Shown piece after piece: positions 61,216 through 64,000 of a DNA stretch of 64,000 nucleotides (position 1 is the stretch's first letter; every line of letters begins with the position of its first letter). The DNA comes from Tethya wilhelma (Eukaryota > Porifera > Demospongiae > Tethyida > Tethyidae). A program made the position numbers and the translations under genes. A model generated the notes under the pieces. That model was not told the DNA's origin and searched no databases. It saw nothing but the letters and a program-made list of their open reading frames with translations. Location of the stretch: assembly GCA_964030475.1 (NCBI GenBank), contig CAXIPT010000007.1, forward strand, positions 5,375,727 to 5,439,726, in the 5' to 3' direction.

Positions 61216-62235
61216 TAGTAAAAATTTCAAAAAATAAATAGTGTAGGAATGGGCAGTGTGTTAAAAAGTATTGGAACAAGGCATGTCTCAATTTCGGCAC
61301 ATGACTACTTCATTTTTATACCCAACTCTTGGCTGGCAGTCCAGTTTAAGTTACCTGTTTGTTTTATAATAATTTAGTTTACTTCACAGCATAGCCAACT
61401 GATTAGTAGGAATTTGAACCAATACAAAAATAAGCTGTGATACTATTGTTGCAAATGCATCATTGGATTTATGACACTGAGGATCCATAATATTATGCAT
61501 GAGGGATCAAAAATAAAAATGAAGTAGTCATGTGCCGAAATTGAGACATGCCTTGTTCCAATACTTTTTAACGCACTGCCCATTCCTACACTATTTATTT
61601 TTTTGAAATTTTTACTACTTGTTCATTCACTTTTTTCAACACTACAGTGTGGAGACTATTAGAGACTGGTTAGTCCCTACAAAAAGCTTGAGTAGCAGCT
61701 ACATGCACTGCATTACGCTGGAGAGGCTAATGCGCATGCGCATATAATAATGCCACGTGGATAGTTAATTATGACCTTTGAACTCTCAAAGCTGGCTGCA
61801 TTGTAGTACATGAATTTATACACTAAGTTTCAAAGCTTTCTAGTTTTTGTTTAGGCCTATTTATGATGAAAACGAGTATCAAGGAATGTAGTACCCATGA
61901 AAAGAACTTACTTTGTGCTGTCAAAGTTGGCTCAACACATTCTGGTTCTCTGGAAATCCTTTTCAAGTAAGTCAGTTAGGAAGTACGTAAGTACGTAAGT
62001 TAGTAGAACAAAAATGGCACTATGGTGGCTTCCCACTAGCGCTCTCTACGAGTGCTGAGGAAAGTTTTTGTGAGTTTTAGGCCTTGCATGCAGTTGGTAA
62101 TCTGTCAGTGAGAGCCTCTGAGCAACTTTGAAGGTTTGATTTTGTTTGACTAGATTTTTATGGTGACCAACATTTTGTATTGTGTCTATGGGACAGTCGG
62201 CCCATTCCTACTATACGTACTACCGTACGTATGAT
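61216..62235 (+). mobile_element. 1-kb non-coding repeat, copy C
   Basis: Full-length copy, close to copy B (37519-38542), with the foldback at 61216-61618 and the end CCCATTCCTACTATACGTAC plus ACCGTACGTATGAT. Confidence 0.87.
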
Positions 62236-62304
62236 ACTCTGAATTATTTATTATCTAATGTCTGGATAGGTTACAAGATTTACGCAGTATATTATACCTC
62301 ACAT

Positions 62305-62398
62305 TCGTGTTCTATCAACCATGTTTTTGTATCTTCATCCATGCACTTGTAATCAACAGTTACTATCACAGTGTCAGCTGAAGATTCAGACTCAGAAG
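62305..62398 (-). CDS. orphan exon candidate between two repeat copies
   Basis: The minus strand reads SESESSADTVIVTVDYKCMD and on to TWLIEHECE, bounded by TATAG and GAG|GTATAA. DTVIV recalls the DIVIV/DVVVI starts of the acidic exons in the MULE gene at 25.9-26.1 kb, but the match is short. No neighbouring minus-strand gene is seen. Confidence 0.3.
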
Positions 62399-62624
62399 CT
62401 ATAATATTATGATTCAGAATAGAATACAAAATTAAGCATCACAAAAAAGTACATGCAATAACAGATAGTGTTTTAAATGCATATTCCATTAATAAAAGCT
62501 TGCAATCTGTAGTCTACATGTTAATATTTTTCCTTTATTTTTTAATTATTTTCTTACATGGTAAATGACTCCCAGTAGACAAGCCATTTGGCAATCTTAT
62601 TCCCCCAATTTCAGGATCTTGTCN

Positions 62625-63157
62625 AGGCTACATGCACTACTTTATGCTGGAAGAGGCTAATGCGCATGCGCATAATAATGCCACGTGAATAATGACCTTT
62701 GAACTCTACCTACAAAGATGGCTGCATTGTAGTACATGAATTTATATACTAAGTTTAAAAGCTTTCTAGTTTTTGTTTAGGCCTATTTATGATCAAAACG
62801 AGTATCAAGGAATGTAGTACCTATGAAAAGAACTTACTTTGTGCTGTCAAAGTTGGCCCAACACATTCTGGTTCTGTGGAAATCCTTTTCAAGTAAGTCA
62901 GTTAGGAAGTACGTACGTAAGTAAGTAAGTTAGATGAACAAAAATGGCACTATGGTGGCTTCCCACTGACGAGAGCTGTGGAAAGTTATTGTGAGTCTTA
63001 GGCCTTGCATGCAGTTAGTAATTTGTCAGTAAGAGCCTCTGAGCAACTTTCAAGGTTTAATTTTGGTTTGACTAGATTTTTATAGTGACCAACATTTTGT
63101 ATTGTGTTTATGGGACAGTCGGCCCATTCCTACTATACGTACTACCGTACGTATGAT
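62625..63157 (+). mobile_element. 1-kb repeat, copy D, left part missing
   Basis: Starts at n (62624) in what corresponds to 61694 in copy C and runs to the shared right end. The foldback half is absent; the n suggests an assembly join. Confidence 0.85.
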
Positions 63158-63263
63158 GTGTGGTTTACTTACAGAGGCAAAGCAAAACTCTCCAGAAATT
63201 GATGATGATCAGGACTATGAGAATCTACATACCTTTCGTAAACCTCAAAAAATGAGAACTTGA

Positions 63264-63790
63264 TGTCTCCTCAAATAGCCTATGTAATCAGCATTATTTT
63301 CTATTCACATGCCATTGATGACGGTATGCCTGAAGATATGCATAGTTGTTGTCATCCATATTGTTGCCATAATTATCTCCAATTATATAGTTTCACATAT
63401 CAAGTGAGCATGCAAGCTAGGTCAGCTGTACACTGACATTGGTTCAGTTCTCAAAAGTAAGAGAACTATGAAGTGCATACCATTATGCAAACTTTGCAGA
63501 CCCACTGAAGGTATAACTCTATATATATGAATGCCATTGTTATTTCCTTGTGTACATATTATTGGAAATGATGAATCAAATCAGTGGATCTGAGATGCAT
63601 CACATGCTACTTTTAGACGTCACTAACAGATTGGTAACCCCTGGGTATTTTTTTACTAATGATGTTGATAAAACATAACACCAACACGATGTCACGCACA
63701 AGCACCTGTGAATTTCAACAATTTTTGACAGCAAAACAATAGAACTGTACACAACATAGGCATTTAGAGCATAGTTCACTAAGGAGCCAA
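63264..63790. other. intergenic, upstream of DED adaptor 8
   Basis: No gene seen; ordinary AT-rich DNA. Confidence 0.55.
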
Positions 63791-64000
63791 AATGTCTCTA
63801 GACCAAGTTTCACCAACACCTACTGAAGAGATTGAAGAAGAATTTCGCTTTATGATCACTCAAGTAGCCAGTGGGCTATTAGTAGCAGATTGTGAAAGAA
63901 TTGTCTATCTTAAACATCTGCCAAAGGACACTTGCATTCCCAATCATGAGAAGCAAGATGTTCAGCTCTATACGCTTATCTCTCTCGAAGCTCGTGGATT
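63791..64000 (+). CDS. DED adaptor 8, 5' part only
   Basis: ATG at 63791 opens a frame to the window end with no stop. Text such as EEFRFMITQVASGLLVADCE, IVYLKHLPKD and LYTLISLEARG follows the DED pattern of the cluster (F-x-x-x-I, a charged E, LxxLP, then LxxLE-x-RG). The R-x-DL motif would lie just past the edge. The cluster therefore continues to the right. Confidence 0.7.

Larger units (their letters stand above)
60475..63263 (+). pseudogene. decayed DED adaptor (relative of adaptor 2)
   Basis: The start resembles 38817 onward (CAGCCATGG, then ATGGACCAAATGGAAATGAA near 60494), but the DED is shortened and frameshifted and joins IDRNDLAQDI directly to the sequence that follows exon 1 in adaptor 2 (AAGATCTTCTGTGCATGT). 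A tail exon at about 60930-61108 still reads GDSGFAEASKF and EYMGLSKPTMEPPGYYK. A last exon at 63175-63263 reads DDDQDYENLHTF and ends in TGA. Two copies of the 1-kb repeat lie in the intron between. The tail exons keep good splice sites, so they may be of recent use. Confidence 0.72.

Overview
This is a eukaryotic, animal-type window with multi-exon genes, short GT-AG introns, AT-rich intergenic DNA full of CATGCATG runs, many microsatellites, and several families of small inverted-repeat elements. The gene content (mevalonate kinase, peptidyl-tRNA hydrolase 2, sedoheptulokinase, class I PI-transfer protein, and an expanded death-fold family) suggests an early-branching metazoan. A demosponge is my best guess; that is an inference from style and content, not a proof.

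Left part (1-13.4 kb, minus strand): the 3' part of a very large, mostly disordered nuclear-type protein. One exon is open for at least 9,728 nt and runs off the window. It carries RS-repeat, glutamine, proline and AT-hook segments. Upstream exons encode a compact domain that resembles, weakly, the SPOC-like region of TASOR proteins. Repeats, an N gap and a sequencing-adapter remnant follow (11.7-14.1 kb).

Middle part (14.2-34.7 kb): PTRH2 (minus) and MVK (plus) start head to head 115 bp apart. SHPK (minus) lacks its first exon. Directly upstream of SHPK lies a 13-exon MULE-transposase gene (minus) whose reading frame stays open for 1,287 residues and joins an ULP1-type protease, C2H2 fingers, a FAR1/GCM-like zinc region, the MULE DDE domain, SWIM and PHD. 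A PI-transfer protein follows, with exons 4-7 on the minus strand and exons 2-3 on the plus strand. The switch happens inside a CT microsatellite. The next join, at a CA microsatellite flanked by two n's, drops into the middle of an exon of a death-domain gene, so at least part of this is probably misassembly.

Right part (34.7-64 kb, plus strand): a tandem cluster of death-effector-domain (DED) genes, with eight genes or gene pieces and two decayed copies. Most share one plan: an N-terminal DED with an R-x-D-L motif, a second conserved helical block, a Ser/Pro-rich linker, then small phase-1 exons carrying tyrosine motifs (YMxL, YxxI, and a terminal E-P-[IV]-Y-x-N). One member (57.2-60.1 kb) adds an N-terminal Death domain and an unnamed ~200-residue module. 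The tails look like docking sites for SH2 proteins, so the cluster may encode adaptors that link death-fold assembly to tyrosine-kinase signalling. A 1-kb repeat with palindromic arms occurs three times, plus one partial copy, at both ends of the window and may have helped to reshuffle the cluster.
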